DNA of 64,000 bases from Dipetalonema caudispina (taxonomy: Eukaryota; Nematoda; Chromadorea; Rhabditida; Onchocercidae): assembly GCA_013365325.1 (NCBI GenBank), contig JABVXV010000037.1, positions 310,001 through 374,000 on the forward strand, in the 5' to 3' direction. The notes below the pieces were generated by a model. It did no database searches. It saw nothing but the letters and a program-made list of their open reading frames with translations, and was not told the DNA's origin. The translations under genes and the position numbers were made by a program. Shown piece by piece: positions 15,001 to 27,641 of the stretch; the first letter of the stretch is position 1; each line of letters begins with the position of its first letter.

Positions 15001-18000
15001 GCAAGTTCACAACAAAAAAAAAGCGACAATGTTGTTATGATGGCATTGATTGTCAAATGAAATTAAATCGAAGAAATGTTATAATTTAATTACACGAGTA
15101 AAATTATTTCTATTGAAAGAATAAAGCATTAAGCAGTAATAAGTAAAAACAAAACAATGGTAGTAATTAATTAATTAATAAATAAAACGAAACATTCATA
15201 TTCATTTCAGTTCTATCATATCTTTATTTTGTTATCATCAAAACGATAATTTACAAAATTAGTATTTCTTCGATTAAAACTTTTAGTGAATTCCATTAAC
15301 AGCAATGAATGGTCATTAAGGTTAACTGTTCTACTTTCAGTTCTTATTGCAATATTTTTGTTATTTTCATAAGTTTAATCAATTTCAATTGTCAATGAGC
15401 CAAATAGTATAACATAATATTTTGACAGATCAAGAATGCATATTGTCATTAACTAATAAAGCCAGTTATCGTTATCCCTTGATCATAGAGTGAATTAAGC
15501 AATATCGAATGAATTCAACGTAATAACTATTTTGATGTATGGTTACTTATCCTTTTTGCAACCAATATATATTCCTTATAATGTGCAATTTTGTATTATC
15601 ATGAAATACAATTTGCATTAAAACATTGAATACAATCTCGATGAAAAAGATGAATGAATTCGAAAATTGATTTAAACAGTATAAATATCAACTGCATCAA
15701 TGCTTATCATTCTTTTCAATTTGTTAAAAAATTATGATCAAACTATGAAGAATGATGGGAAAATTTTAGTAATTATATCAATGAACATATGGAAAAGTGT
15801 TGGATCTGAGAGGAATAGTATAAGTGAGAATTGAACGATTGATTGATACGATTGATTTAGTGGCGATCTGTCGTAACGAACGAATAACAGCAACATTACG
15901 CAGTACGTATATATTTTTCGTAAGAAAGTACCCAATAATTACACTAAGAAATGTGAAAACATACACATACATTATAATAGGATAGTAGTAGTGTTGATTT
16001 TGTTTGATGAATTTTTCTCTGACAATAATTATCAACTAAATGAGCTGGTTGACCGACCAATAATTGATCATTCGGTTTAAATAGTTCACTAACTATGAGA
16101 CTGATCGACTGATTGATTAATTACTTGGACGATGAACTAACCTAATTGAATGAATAAATATATTAATTCCGTTCACTTATAGTTACGATACAAATTGCTA
16201 ATCAGTTGCTTCTTTTTTGAACATAGCTTCACTGTATCATCAAATAATTGAACATTTGAAACATAAGTTTAATATTTATTTATTATTCCATCGGAAAATT
16301 TCTAATACATTGAGATCGAACCTTACAGAGCAACAGAATAATTGGAATATTATTTAAATTTTGCTCTTCGAACTAATTGTTCCATGATTGTTATTATTGT
16401 GACAGCATTACTATTTAAGTGTGAAAGAGAGAAATTGAGTAAAAAGGAATGAGTAATAATTACTATTGCAATATTTCTCACTTCTTATTAGATATTAATT
16501 AAGGAGAAATGTGAATCCGATATGATAAAACTTGTAAAATTCCAAAAATTCTTAGGTTAATTCCCGAATTTGAAGTGATGCAAAATAAAAAATCAGAAAA
16601 AGTTGATCGCATAATTATTTTTTTACGTGTTAGCTATTAAATATAGAATTTTGAGGGAAAATGATACTTAAAAATTATTTTATCAAAAATCAACCTTTCA
16701 ATTCGTGATCAATCCGTATTCGAGCTATAGCATTTGGTGAATATTCCAATAAATGATTGAGAAATTTCAAGCATAAGCATATGATTTGTGCACTTTCAGT
16801 TTGTTGAAGTTCACTTGAAATTGGTTCCAAGCAATAACTTGCACCAATTAAATCCTAAAATTTTCTAAAACTGTAACCTTTAACCTAATAGAACCTAATA
16901 AGTTTGAGGTGATATCGAGAAAATTTTATTAATCAGATTGATTAAAAAATCTATCAATATTATCTTATGAAATGAATTTTCTGTTACATTTTCTAATCAA
17001 TCAAAAGTATGGAAAAAATTACGCTTTCTGGAGAAGCTAATATAGTATATACCTAACTGTTTTATACTTTAAAAAAATTAATGAGATATCTATGACAATA
17101 TAAGAATGCATCCTACAAGTGATAAACTGATAATTCCATAGTTCAAGTATTCATAAATTATCAATAATATTCACTACTGAGACTAATAAATTCATTCGAA
17201 TTTATTAGTCACCGATAATTTTTGATTGAATTTTCACTTTTTAAGAAATTATTTGTTTTTAGTTATTAAAATGGGAAATTTCACAAGAATGGAGCAGTAT
17301 ATTTGGGGTCAAAGGGTGAAAAGAGAAAAGTAAATGATAAAAAGGAAATCGAACCTGCCAGCAAGAAAGACATTCTATTGCGAGTTCGAAACCATTTTTA
17401 CTTTGTATCAATCGATTTAATAAGTCGACTATGCCAACTGTATCCGTCCCTGAAATTAAAATAGATATTTTTATTATCTAAAAAGTTAGGCAATAAAACG
17501 ATGAAGAATTTATCGGAATATGAAGCAAATTCATTCACAGGTTAATTAGTTTACCATTCTTCTTTCAAAACAAGCAATGAGATATTTTCAATTTTAGTAA
17601 TCTAATGTTTAAATTAATAAGTAAAATTTTGAAATGTAAATTATTGTAATATGATATGGTTCATTGACTGAATAATATCATCTTTTAGTAGTACCCCTCC
17701 ACAATTCAATACAGTTCATCTTTCTGTGGTACCTATCAAGTATGTACTATTAGATGAAGTTTACAATGGGTTTCGATATTGAAGCTAAATTTCCAACTTA
17801 TGCGCACTAAAAGATAAAAATCTTATTGAAACAGTCCCTCCGAACATTTTTTTACGCTTTCTCTCTCCTTTGAAATCATTTAAAGATGACAGTTGAAAAA
17901 TAATATTTCAAAATAAACAATCACTCAATCCTCGCCATCAGTAAGCAACAAACAAATCAATCAATCAATCAATCAACCAGTCAATCAATTACTTAATTTA

Positions 18001-20352
18001 ACAAAAAGGAGTAAGTAAACAGTATCCGAACTACTTTTTTCAAAAGTTTTTTACAATTTTCCATTTTCTTTACACTTGCAGTTTTTTTTTTGTTTTTTCC
18101 TTATCATTCTAAATATGAATATTTGCTTAGAAATATTTAATTGATTCCCTTCATTTACTTAATTACTGATACTATTAATTGGTCAATTGTAAACTGAACA
18201 CTTTTTACTAGGCAAATAAGAAAATGAAAGGAAACATCAAAACTTTAAAAAATAGCTTAGTTTGTTAGCTGTACACTTCAACTGTTTTAGTTGAACTAAC
18301 TGATTGATTAGTTGACTGATTGATTGATTACTCATTTGTGTAATTATTATCTACTGTTAATGAAAATTAAACGTTTGTTTATTTTAAAAAGAAGGAAAAA
18401 AGAAGGTCATTTAAATAATTTTAGTCTATTCATCCACCATTTTATTATAGGGAAGAGCACTAGAATATTTATAATTCCGAATCAAATTCTTGGAGAAATT
18501 TTAATCCAACAAATACGGTTTTAATTTTCATATACAACATGAAGCTTACCGATATCTTAGTATAAATTGAATTGAATTGAACGGATAAGAACTTAATTCT
18601 CTTGCAGAAAGACAGCGTGATTATTCGACATACAACATTTTCTAGTAAATCAATGAAAGCACAAAATGATCATAGAGTGATAGTTATGAAATTTCAGTTC
18701 AAATATTATAAAGAATAAAATTAATTATTTTCATTTCAACTTTACAATTGTCAATTTTTTTCTTCAATCTGATCATTGATAACTAAAAATTGATTTTTGT
18801 CATAAAGTATGATATCAATTTGATTTGTTTAAAGAATTCTTCTTATAACAAATAATAATTGCACATAAATGGAGCTTGTTTGCCTAATAGCAGAGTTTAT
18901 AGGCGTAATTTTACTGCTTCATGCTGTAATTTTCTCACTTTATACCATCCTAAATTATCATAAAACCTATCATATCATTTGTACACTAACCAATTTTAGA
19001 ATAATTTGATGTAATCTCAATGCAAATTATGCATCATACGATTAGAGATGGATACAATGGTTTGTGTAGTAAATATATGGGAATTTCACTACAAAAAAAA
19101 TACAGTTGTTGTATGTGTATCGTTTTAACCGTAAAGATTACATATTTCAATAAATTTAAATTTCATATAGTATAAATGAATTTGTTATGGAATAACAATA
19201 ACAATAAAGATTATATTGTATGTATGACTTCTTCGAGATGATAAGAATTGATTAATTTATCACAGTCCATGTAAACATCTATTAAGTTATATGAAGTTAA
19301 AAAGAAACGAAATTTGGTAAATCTTAATTATCTATTTGGCCTATTCGATAAATGTTAACAGAAAAAGTGAAAATTTTTGCAAATGATTGTTTAGCAAGTC
19401 ATCAATAAATCATCGAAATAATTTCGTTTTTTTTTTGCCTTAAATTTTTCGATAGGATTATTTGTTATAAAATGTAAATAATTCAGTGTTCTATTTCTTC
19501 TCTAATTTCCTCTCAAATTTAATAATTTATTTTTGTGATTGTTTGTGATCGAAATTGTATTCAGGCAAAAAAGCTCTTCCTATAAATTGTAGAAGTAATA
19601 AGGTCTAATGATGTAATTAAACAGATGGAAAATTAATAAGCAACAAATAGGCAAATAAACAGTAAACAAATAATCAACGAACGGCCTGTTTGCAATTCAC
19701 TAAGTAATTTTTATTTTGTAAATTTCTCAGTAATCAATTTCAGCAAATCTGCAAATTCTATTACTCTAAAAGTTTGTAATCTTTCATTTTATATTTATTT
19801 GGTAAAAGTACAAGTGAATTTAAATCTAAAAATGATGGAGAGATCAATTTTACGATGCAAATATTATACATTTTCGATGATGATCAACCATCAATGATAA
19901 TAAGGAATGTTGTGATTTGAGATACTAAACTTTAATCTTACTAATTAACATTTCGGCAATGTTTTTATTAATTTAAAAAGTGAAAGCTCTAAAAGCATGA
20001 AGATTTGTCATATATTTGTGGGTGAATTTTGATAAATTTACCATTCTTAAATTTAAAAAAGTCAATTTAGAACAAATATTTAGCCCTAAAGAAATTATTG
20101 TTATCATTTAATAGAAGGTTTAAAATGGGTAAAAGTCAAATTGGATTTTTTGAAATTTCAAATATTTACTGAAAATTTCTGAAACATTGCGATATTTTAA
20201 AATAACAAACATTTCATTGTTCGCAAAACATAAAACATGAAAAATGAAAGAAAAAAAAAAATACCATAAAGATATTGTGTGAAATATTTTCCAGGGCAGC
20301 GTTGAATTTCCTCCAACAACAAACTATCATTCAATTCCTCTTCCTCGTCCAT
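1..20352 (-). CDS. INF2/FHDC1-class formin, 5' part (open at left edge)
   Basis: Actin-nucleating and elongating formin acting in the cytoplasm. Exons read 5' to 3' on minus: 20352-20265, 17449-17355, 16854-16695, 11004-10971, 10011-9985, 5058-4988, 3991-3855 (or to 3885), 2925-2794, 2208-2115, 1454-1195, 869-803, 454-281, 172-72; the gene continues past base 1. Joined phases are consistent throughout and give about 480 residues. Order: ATG with an acidic start (MDEEEEL), leucine-rich armadillo/DID-like segment (about 30-158), acidic serine-rich linker, FH1 with runs of ten and six prolines (about 297-320), then FH2 beginning QIQWTKIPVEK with the lasso tryptophans and LLSHKRSFNVSIFLKQFK. That last block is typical of INF2/FHDC1 FH2 domains rather than DAAM, FHOD or FMNL. 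In C. elegans the closest family members would be exc-6 and inft-2; I cannot tell which. The two short exons at 11.0 and 10.0 kb and the donor at 3.86/3.89 kb are the weakest parts of the model. Confidence 0.82.
72..2925 (-). CDS. Formin FH1 and N-terminal FH2 exons
   Basis: Exons 2925-2794, 2208-2115, 1454-1195, 869-803, 454-281 and 172-72. The 260-bp exon carries the FH1 polyprolines (profilin-binding in this family) and the start of FH2 (MKQIQWTKIPVEK). The following exons give IHNVWMSSARL, LNFDELESMFSCAAV, KRSFNVSIFLKQFK and GHGEFFGLERLNSLRAILPD, the lasso, linker and early knob of an INF2/FHDC1-type FH2. All exons have ag acceptors and gt donors with matching phases. The remainder of FH2 and the tail lie beyond the left edge. 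Confidence 0.85.
3855..5058 (-). CDS. Formin DID end and acidic linker exons
   Basis: Exon 5058-4988 reads EYVPILVKNERESAERIASL. It is followed by 3991-3855, a serine- and glutamate-rich linker with seven consecutive Glu residues coded by a GAA run, seen as a TTC repeat on the plus strand at 3910-3935. The donor of the second exon is ambiguous: AAT/gtataa at 3855 or ACG/gttcaa at 3885; both keep phase 0. Acidic low-complexity linkers between DID and FH1 are common in formins. Confidence 0.6.
9985..10011 (-). CDS. Formin micro-exon (27 bp)
   Basis: A 27-base exon flanked by a good acceptor (ttctgtag) and donor (gtaaaatg). In the phase handed on by the 34-bp exon it reads INQFKCDW, and its two leftover bases join the 5058-4988 exon in frame (R-E-Y-V-P-I-L). 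The joined peptide resembles the 'RIQLRxEF...' helix of formin inhibitory domains. It could be skipped or be a chance match. Confidence 0.45.
10971..11004 (-). CDS. Formin micro-exon (34 bp)
   Basis: A 34-base exon with acceptor tttcag and donor gtatga on the minus strand. It reads LNVSERVNQI in the only phase that joins the exon ending at 16695 (leftover G) and leaves two bases for the next. The peptide resembles the start of the R-x-x-(I/L)R helix of the DID region. The call rests on splice sites and phase, not on length. Confidence 0.5.
16695..20352 (-). CDS. Formin N-terminus: start exon and armadillo-like (DID) exons
   Basis: Three exons (20352-20265, 17449-17355, 16854-16695) encode the first 114 residues or so. 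The start is the ATG at 20352-20350; it is followed by an acidic stretch and then helices rich in leucine (for example IVDLLNRLIQSKNGFE and ICLCLKFLNHLLEYS), the pattern of the armadillo repeats in diaphanous inhibitory domains. The first exon ends TATG before gtattt, the second is bounded by ttcag and gttcga, and the third by ttttag and gttgat; phases 1, 0 and 1 match. The predicted inhibitory domain is shorter than that of mammalian INF2, so autoinhibition may be weak or absent; that is inference. Confidence 0.68.
17953..18333. repeat. CAAT and complementary ATTG tetranucleotide tracts
   Basis: A degenerate (CAAT)n tract at about 17957-17990 and a degenerate (GATT)n tract at about 18300-18331 lie some 310 bases apart within the formin intron between 17450 and 20264. 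They are reverse complements in unit sequence, so a transcript could form an imperfect long stem. Confidence 0.6.
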
Positions 20353-20551
20353 TTTAACCAATCCTAGACAGTATGTTAATGTCGAGAAAGGCCTATCACT
20401 TTCAAATGGAATTACTTTATAATTAATTCTCTTCAGCAGTCAAAATATATAGTGAATACAATTTCGTAATAATAGATACAGAATGGGCGGGTTTGGTAAA
20501 CCACATTTGCGCTTTCCACTACCATGTGATAATTGTAGTAGCAGTTATTGT

Positions 20552-20592
20552 CGTTGTTGTTGTTGTTGCTGCTGTTGTTGTTGCTGTTGTTG
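20552..20592. repeat. (TTG/CTG)n trinucleotide repeat
   Basis: Imperfect GTT/GCT trinucleotide run about 200 bases upstream of the formin start codon; on the formin strand it reads CAA/CAG. It may lie in the 5' untranslated region or promoter. No start codon in a frame that joins the formin was found through it. Confidence 0.75.
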
Positions 20593-20877
20593 TAAACAGT
20601 AACCAGCTGCTATAAATAATGATAGATTTAAAAATGTGCGATAAAATTAGTTTTCTTTGCGGTAAGCTTTCTATTTAAGTGCCGCCTTCGTTGAAAAAAA
20701 TAAAAATAAAACTAAGGGAAAAGACAATAATAACATCAAGAAATTTTCGGATCGGATGAAAGCAATGAAAAAAAAAAGCTCGTTACCAGTATTATTCCAT
20801 CATTTTTTCATAGAATGTCACATTTTCCGAAATTAATTTCTCCTCGAAATTAGCTTTTTACACAAATATCTCTACAG

Positions 20878-20938
20878 ACATACACATACATAAATATTTA
20901 CATACACACACATACATATACATACACACATACACATA
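20878..20938. repeat. (CA)n/(CATA)n microsatellite
   Basis: Interrupted run of CACA and CATA units upstream of the formin gene. Non-coding. Confidence 0.8.
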
Positions 20939-23036
20939 ATAAATTGTACATTTTAGTTAGTTTATTAGAGACCGGTACAATGTTCCACCAATAAGATAAG
21001 CATCCGATTATCATTAAAGCCTTATTGAGTGAAAAAACAAAATGGAACTTTTTTTTTTTTTTTTTGTTAGCTTTATTTTACGAAAAGTTTATTTGGTATT
21101 TAATTAAGAACATTTAATATATGAATATTCCTATTATAGCATTTAATTTCAATCTGATAATTGGAAATGGGAATTTAAAGAGTTTAATTATTATTGAAAG
21201 ACAATTAATCATTGAATAAAATGAATATGCACAAAATATATGCATAAAATATGGGAAAAATGAAATGAAACGAATCATCATCGGACAGGAAAGTTTTCTA
21301 CGATATGGTTCAGGGCTACATTGATAACATAATGATATGAACTGATAAATAGTACAACAATATAAAGAAAAAAAAAGAGGGAAAACATAGATAAGTAATT
21401 TTTTCAAAAATAGAACTGAATGAAAGTTTGTTGCCAAATGGGCACCATTAAAAGTGTATCGGTCATTTTTCATTAGCATAAGATAACATCGAACAAAAAT
21501 CTTTCAAAATATTCTGATGATTTCAACCATTTTTTATGTTTTCATTCAACAACTATTATTTACCATTGGGTATTTGCTATTAAATTATTTTCAAATTGAT
21601 ATTGAAAACAACTTATGATTCAATTTAATTTGTTAGTTAGAAAGGTATCAGAAAGGGTTAGTTCAACTTCGTAATAGAAATGATATTAAATTATTTGAAG
21701 CAAATTTGGAATTTATTAATTATTGAACCTATAAATGTGATAATGGAAACATTTTTAATTTTTTTTAAACACTATTTAACTTTATTTTTCAACCATTTTT
21801 TTGGTGGAACACTGAAAGTTGATTGGAAAATTCGAAATCAATAAAATATGCAAGTAGTTGTTCTTACAATTAATTCTATGTGGCGAAAATAATCAGTCGT
21901 ATAAAAAGACTTTGAAATTTAAGTTTTTGTCATGAAGTTCTAAATGGGGTCTTGAAAAGAAGTGCATTTGCATATATCCGAGAAAAAAAAGCGCATGAAA
22001 CAGTCATGCAAGATATTTTTAATTATCTTCCCAAGAATATATTTTATAGTACAGATGTGCTTCTCCTCATTCTTTACATGTTTTACTATTTTCATTTAAA
22101 TCTTTCACAAATGTATTTTAAAATTGCATTTCTGCACCAAAAGATTTGAGTACATTTCAATGATCACAGCATGGTCCCATAAATATTAACGTTTTATGAC
22201 AAAAACACTCAAAAACCATTCGTCATTTACAAACAATTTCTATTGTATACTTTTAGAAATATATTATAAATATTTATAAGGAAGTTTAAAATCTATTTAA
22301 AAAGGGCAGAATAAATAATGACCTCATCAACCATGCAATCATACTATTGCGTACCACTAACATTACAATTAATTTTAGATTTTAAGACAGTTTCATATTC
22401 AATTTCTCTAAATCTGATAATTTAAATTAAAATTTCTAATAGCTGCAAATAGGTGTTTGATAGTGATTAAAAAATGAATCGTTAATTTTGATGATGAAAT
22501 TTGAATTTAAATGAAGAGACTATCATACAAAGATTCAATTTGAAGTATATTTTATAATATTTATATCTTCCATTCATTTTCCGCCTGTCAAATCATTGTA
22601 ACTCCTTCATTCCATCATTTTTGCTTTAGCTGTCAATAAAATTTCATTTGGACCATCTGTGTATTTTCATTCTTGTACTTTTAATTATTTTCATTCAATT
22701 CAAATGTTCCTTTTCGATATTCAAGTTACAAATTAATTGAGATAACAAATCTAAAATTGTTGTAAATCTCAAGTACCATTCATCAAAAAGATTCCATTCC
22801 AATTTTTTGAAACTTAAAATTTTAATTGAAATAAAAGGAAAAAAGGATGATAATGATGTTGTGCATTTAGCTAAAAAAGTTAATATAAATGCCAGTATTA
22901 ACTGATTTAAAAAAAAATTACATATAAATTTTAATGAAAAGATAACAAACGAAAATAACTGTAATGTTTCCAAGCGAAAACTGATGTTTAGCCTAGCCAA
23001 GCATACAAATTTGTAGCCAACAAAAAATTTAAGCAC

Positions 23037-23089
23037 ATATATATATATATAGAGAGAGAGAGGGAGGGAGGGAGAGAGAGAGTGAAAGC
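23037..23089. repeat. (TA)n then (GA)n compound microsatellite
   Basis: A TA run is followed directly by GAGA/GGGA units. It is responsible for an apparently long minus-strand frame here that is low-complexity and not a gene. Confidence 0.8.
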
Positions 23090-26000
23090 GAAAGCATGGA
23101 AGAGAGATAGAGAAAGGATAGGAAAATTTTAGTGGCAAAATTGATTTGGTGTGATTTTTAACAAAGATAACAAAAGTTTCAAAAAAAAAAAAAAAAAATA
23201 AAATAAAGTCAAGAAGAAAAAAATACTCCATTTTTCACCTTTTTTTTCTTTTTTTTGAATGGAAAATACTTTTTTGTCTGTTTCTCCAATTGAAACTATT
23301 ATCAGTTGCAATCAATGGTTTCAATGAAATGATTAGCTAACAAACTGAGTGACAACTGAAAGAGATAATTAAGAATAAGAAAAGATTTATGATTTTTTTT
23401 CATTCGTTCTTTTTAATATTCCAAATGGTACAAAATGCTTCATATCTTTCAAAAAAATCTCGCCATTAGTGCCAGTTACTTTTTTTTTTTTTATGCTTTT
23501 AATAATTAATAGCTTTTGAAGCATTAATTTGTACGACTTGTTGCTAATAATTATTGATTTGATTGCATTTATCGCTATGAATTTGGCTCAAATGATACAA
23601 ATATGAATTTCATCAATTGATTTGATATTATAACTAAATCATCAGTTCGATCAGATATCTTATCAATTACATTTCAAACGAGTATTTTAACCTGTTATTT
23701 ATTTATTACAAAATCGTTCGAGTTTAAAATTTTATGAAATTCAATTTTTTCCTAACATCTTGTTATCGTATGTGATAGAGAATGCACTAAGCTGAACGTA
23801 TTAGGTGCACCAAAAATCTTAATTTCAAAAATTTTGATTTCATGATTTTGGATCCTTTTCAGGATAATAAGATAATAATAAAAATTATTTTAAAATTCAA
23901 AAATAGTTTCAATCACTTTGTATCGTAATAGTTAATGCGAAATTGAATTACTGATTAAGTATTTTCAAAGATTATCAAATTTGATTTTGTATGGAATATT
24001 AGTAATATTAAGCAAATGGCCTTTTAGAAGGAACTACACTTAATGATTTATTTGAAACAGTAATTTATACATCCTAACATCATTCGAAATTATCAAAATT
24101 GATTCATAAGTGATAACATTTTGGATTTTTCAAACAGAAAAGTGAGAAAGATTGTAAATGAGAAAGAAAATAAAAGGATCAAGCAACAGTACTATCAGAT
24201 TATGATATTATGACCATTAAGCAATATGACCTATTTGAAGTATTTTAATTAGTACGAATTTACCAATGCATTTATGAAGTGTTAGTTAAAAATAATTTGT
24301 ACAACAAAACATAGCAAAAAATTTTTTCTAATATTTCGAAAGAAACCCATAAATGACCGGCAGTTTGTAAGGTCTGATCAGTTGGTACTAAGTTCAATGA
24401 AAAGAAGTCGGAAAGATTTTTCTATTAATGCTAAATGATTTCTCTCCTATTTAATATTAAAAAATTAAAATGTCCAAGTTGAATTTTTGAGGCAAAACTT
24501 TGTATCACTTTGAAATGTTCAGACAAAAACGGTTTACAAAATGACACAAAAATGTTTGCAAAATGTATTTACCTTTATTTGAATGTGACAACTTCTCATT
24601 TGTTTATGTTTACCCAACATTATGAGCCATTGTCATTTCAATCGAGCAAAGGTCAATCAAACTGTCGCATAGAGACTAGTTGAAAAAGCGCTTTTTTAAG
24701 ATATACTACGATCAAATTAAAAAAATTTAGTTTGGTAAGAAAAATTGAAGCTTAAAAGAGATTTATTAGTGGACTATTTAAATGTTATTAAAGACAATTC
24801 TTGTCATTGTTAACAACTTAACCTCAACATTTGCATACTTCTGCAAGGAAAGAAATATTTGGTTTCTTATTGAGATTTTGGAATTTCCCGAAATTTTCTC
24901 TTTTTTTTTACCTCAAAAATTTGTGTCTTTTCAGTAAAAAATAAAGAAAACGCACAAAAAAACATATTGCTGTCATTACCGCAAAGATTAACAAAATGAT
25001 CTGATCAAAATGTTAAAATGTATTTTTAGCACTTCTAGGAGAAAATTGCGATGTCAAAACAATATCGTTTATCTTATTGTTGATAAAAATTGGCTGAAAT
25101 TTTTTAATGAAAACACAATTATTACGAAAGATATAATCGAAATTATTTTTTGATTCAGTTTTTGAACACATTATGAAGATATTTGGCTGATAATGATGTG
25201 TTGATCGTTGCGAGATAGCTAATTAATTAAATGAAATTCTATCAAATTTTTTAAAAAATTTCTTAATTAGTGATAGGAACAATTAGTGTGATAATTTTGA
25301 AATCTATAAGCAACCGATTTACTCATATTCACTTTTATTGGTGATTCAGTTGGCGCAAAAGTATACTTCAATGACAATTTAATCATACGGCCGAACGGAT
25401 GATAATTGACTCTTACAACATGCATAAAGCAACAATGAAATGAAAAAATTTAATGCTTCTTATCATTTGATCTTTAAAAGAATCAACAATCTAATAGGCG
25501 AAAGAGTCTTTACATCTAGCTATTGCTAGATTCTGATGCCCAAGATATAGTAGTGAAGGATTCTGATATTCAGGGAATCTAATATCAAATAGTTCTTATC
25601 AAAATTTTTGAAAAAAGTAAAAAGTGTCTTGAAATTTGTGGGGTACCAATTTTTTTTCTTTCAAATTTCACCATTAAGTGGTAGGAATTCATAATTATAC
25701 CTCGAAAAGGAAAAGATCGTACATTTTATGAAAAAAGGTGGAGCCATTGAATCATTCAAAAATAAAATTACTACCTGTTGCTATAGAGCTTTACAGAGTG
25801 AAAAAGAAAGAATTATTATCATCTTCAAGCAATTATTAACATTATTTATATTTTTACATGGGAAGAGAGAAGAAGATGATTGTAAGGGAAGTAATTATCC
25901 TAATGTAATATGCAAAATAAGAATGTATATTTCATTTTCAAACAATTGAGAAAAGTTTCGAAAACAGATAATAGAAGTTAGATGAATTTGAATTTGGATA

Positions 26001-26850
26001 GTATTCCAATAGTTCAATATGAACAATACAAAAGATTATAGGTATCATATTAATTAGTAATAGTTATTAATATTGGAAACATTTGTCCTCAGTAGCTAAT
26101 AAATGGTGATAAAAATGAACAGAAGAGAGTTTAAATGAAATGAAATTTGATTTCAGTCAAAGATTGTAATTGTTCAAGAAGAAATATGAGATATTCTTAG
26201 ATCAGTTTGTAGAAATACTTACGCATGTCCTGTAGCTATTCTTCTTCTTAAAAAAAAAAAGAAAAAAAGTGCAACCAAACGTTGTGAATCGCCGAAAACT
26301 AATATAAATTCAAAAATGTCAAGCTCTTTCGAAAGGATGTTGGTACAATCACATAAACTTCGACCTGATATGCAACGGAGATGGATTTACATGATGACCT
26401 AATTTGTCTCAAAAATTTCATTTTCTTTTTTTTTTTTTTAACTTTAAAAATTCTTTCTCATTTTATTGTCTAACATTTGGAAGAAATATGAAATGAAAGA
26501 TTTATCAAACATTGCACATATATCTAAACACTATAAGAATTTTTAATCAAATACCAAAATATATAAGCAGAAAGTACTATGCAATTACACTATCACGGAT
26601 ATCTGAACTATGCAAAGTAATTTGTTGAAATAACACAAACTGAAGAATGAATCATTATCATATAAAAAAAAAAAAAAAAAATTTATCCTATCATTTTATA
26701 TAAATGTTCAAAATGGATTAATTTCTTTTAAGATAGAACAATAATTTTTAGGCTTAGTAAATTATCTATGGTCTATATAATTTCAAAAAACATTTGTGAA
26801 AGTTAATTTTTAATCATAAATGATGTTACCCTAAAATATTTTATGCTTCA

Positions 26851-26937
26851 TCTACAATATTCAAATTATTTAACTATATTCTACAATATTTGGGTTATTT
26901 AAGTGTATTCTACAATATTCGAAATATTTGACTCTAT
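26851..26937. repeat. 29-bp tandem repeat, three diverged copies
   Basis: Three copies beginning TCTACAATATT start at 26851, 26880 and 26909, giving a 29-base period with several mismatches per copy. The unit is AT-rich and has no coding potential. Confidence 0.7.
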
Positions 26938-27461
26938 GCTTTAAAATTACAAAACAAATCTGTCAACAAATAGAAAATTCAGAAAGTATCATTTTTGATA
27001 AGATCGATTATAAAGTCGTATATTTGAGAAATTCTAAAAAATGATTACCTACAACAGAAAGATGAAAGAAGAATGATTCTAATTAATGTACTTTGCATGA
27101 ATCTATCCATTCGTGTTTATTTTCTCCGATGAATAATGTCACAAGCGATTCTATCAAATGCTATCGGTTATGATGAAAAATGGATAATTTTACTCTAATT
27201 GAAAAACTAAAATTTATGAGGTTCGTAATAATTATTATTGCATTTGAAGTACCTATGAAGAAATAGGCATTTACAAGAATTGAATTTTATTCCATTAAAT
27301 CTTTTTCATTAAATTTAGAAAAAAAAAAGAGGAGTGATATTACAAAAAAGAACTGTCGTAAACAAAATATTTCTTCTGATAATTATGTCAGCACAATGAG
27401 AGATCTAATTCAAAGTAAATTTTGAAAAAATAGATTAATCTTTAGCCATACATGGATAGTC

Positions 27462-27503
27462 AAGTGGTATTATCTTACGTCTTGACGTAAGATAATACCA
27501 CTT
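27462..27503. repeat. Perfect hairpin: 20-bp arms, 2-bp loop
   Basis: Bases 27462-27481 and 27484-27503 are exact reverse complements separated by TT (centre ACGTCTTGACGT). This is far longer than expected by chance in random sequence of this composition. The loop is too short for a typical microRNA precursor. Confidence 0.9.
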
Positions 27504-27641
27504 TTCGAACGTTAAAATTTATAAATATATAAAAGATGCGATTGAAATTTTAAAAATTGATAATATTTAACAGGTGGAAAAGTATTTAATTTAAAAATAT
27601 CTGCTGGAAATATATTCATAAATTTTAATTCAACGTTCGAA
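27504..27641. repeat. Imperfect inverted repeat, MITE-like
   Basis: TTCGAACGTT at 27504-27513 is followed by AAAATTTATAAATAT. The reverse complement appears at about 27611-27641 (ending AACGTTCGAA) with one 5-base insertion and one mismatch. The 138-base unit abuts the perfect hairpin on its left. No target-site duplication was recognised, so mobile-element status is inference. Confidence 0.5.

Larger units (their letters stand above)
5059..16694 (-). other. Long introns of the formin gene
   Basis: About 11.6 kb between the linker exon and the third exon, containing only the two proposed micro-exons. The rest is AT-rich with homopolymer A/T tracts (for example 6573-6597, 9763-9784, 11825-11852), a CT repeat at 6124-6141 and scattered short reading frames without conservation-like character. 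A 35-codon open stretch at about 5156-5257 on minus is unexplained. No repeat family or RNA gene was recognised. Confidence 0.6.

Noticed and set aside
21114..21479. Minus-strand frame of 121 codons, hydrophobic
   Set aside because: Composition typical of AT-rich non-coding DNA (Phe, Ile, Tyr, Leu); no recognisable motif, no joining exons.
22695..23231. Minus-strand frame of 178 codons
   Set aside because: Built on poly-A, GA and TA repeats translated as Phe, Ser/Leu and Ile/Tyr runs; no splice context or normal-complexity core.
27462..27503. MicroRNA precursor
   Set aside because: Two-base loop and perfect stem of only 20 bp are unsuitable for a canonical precursor.
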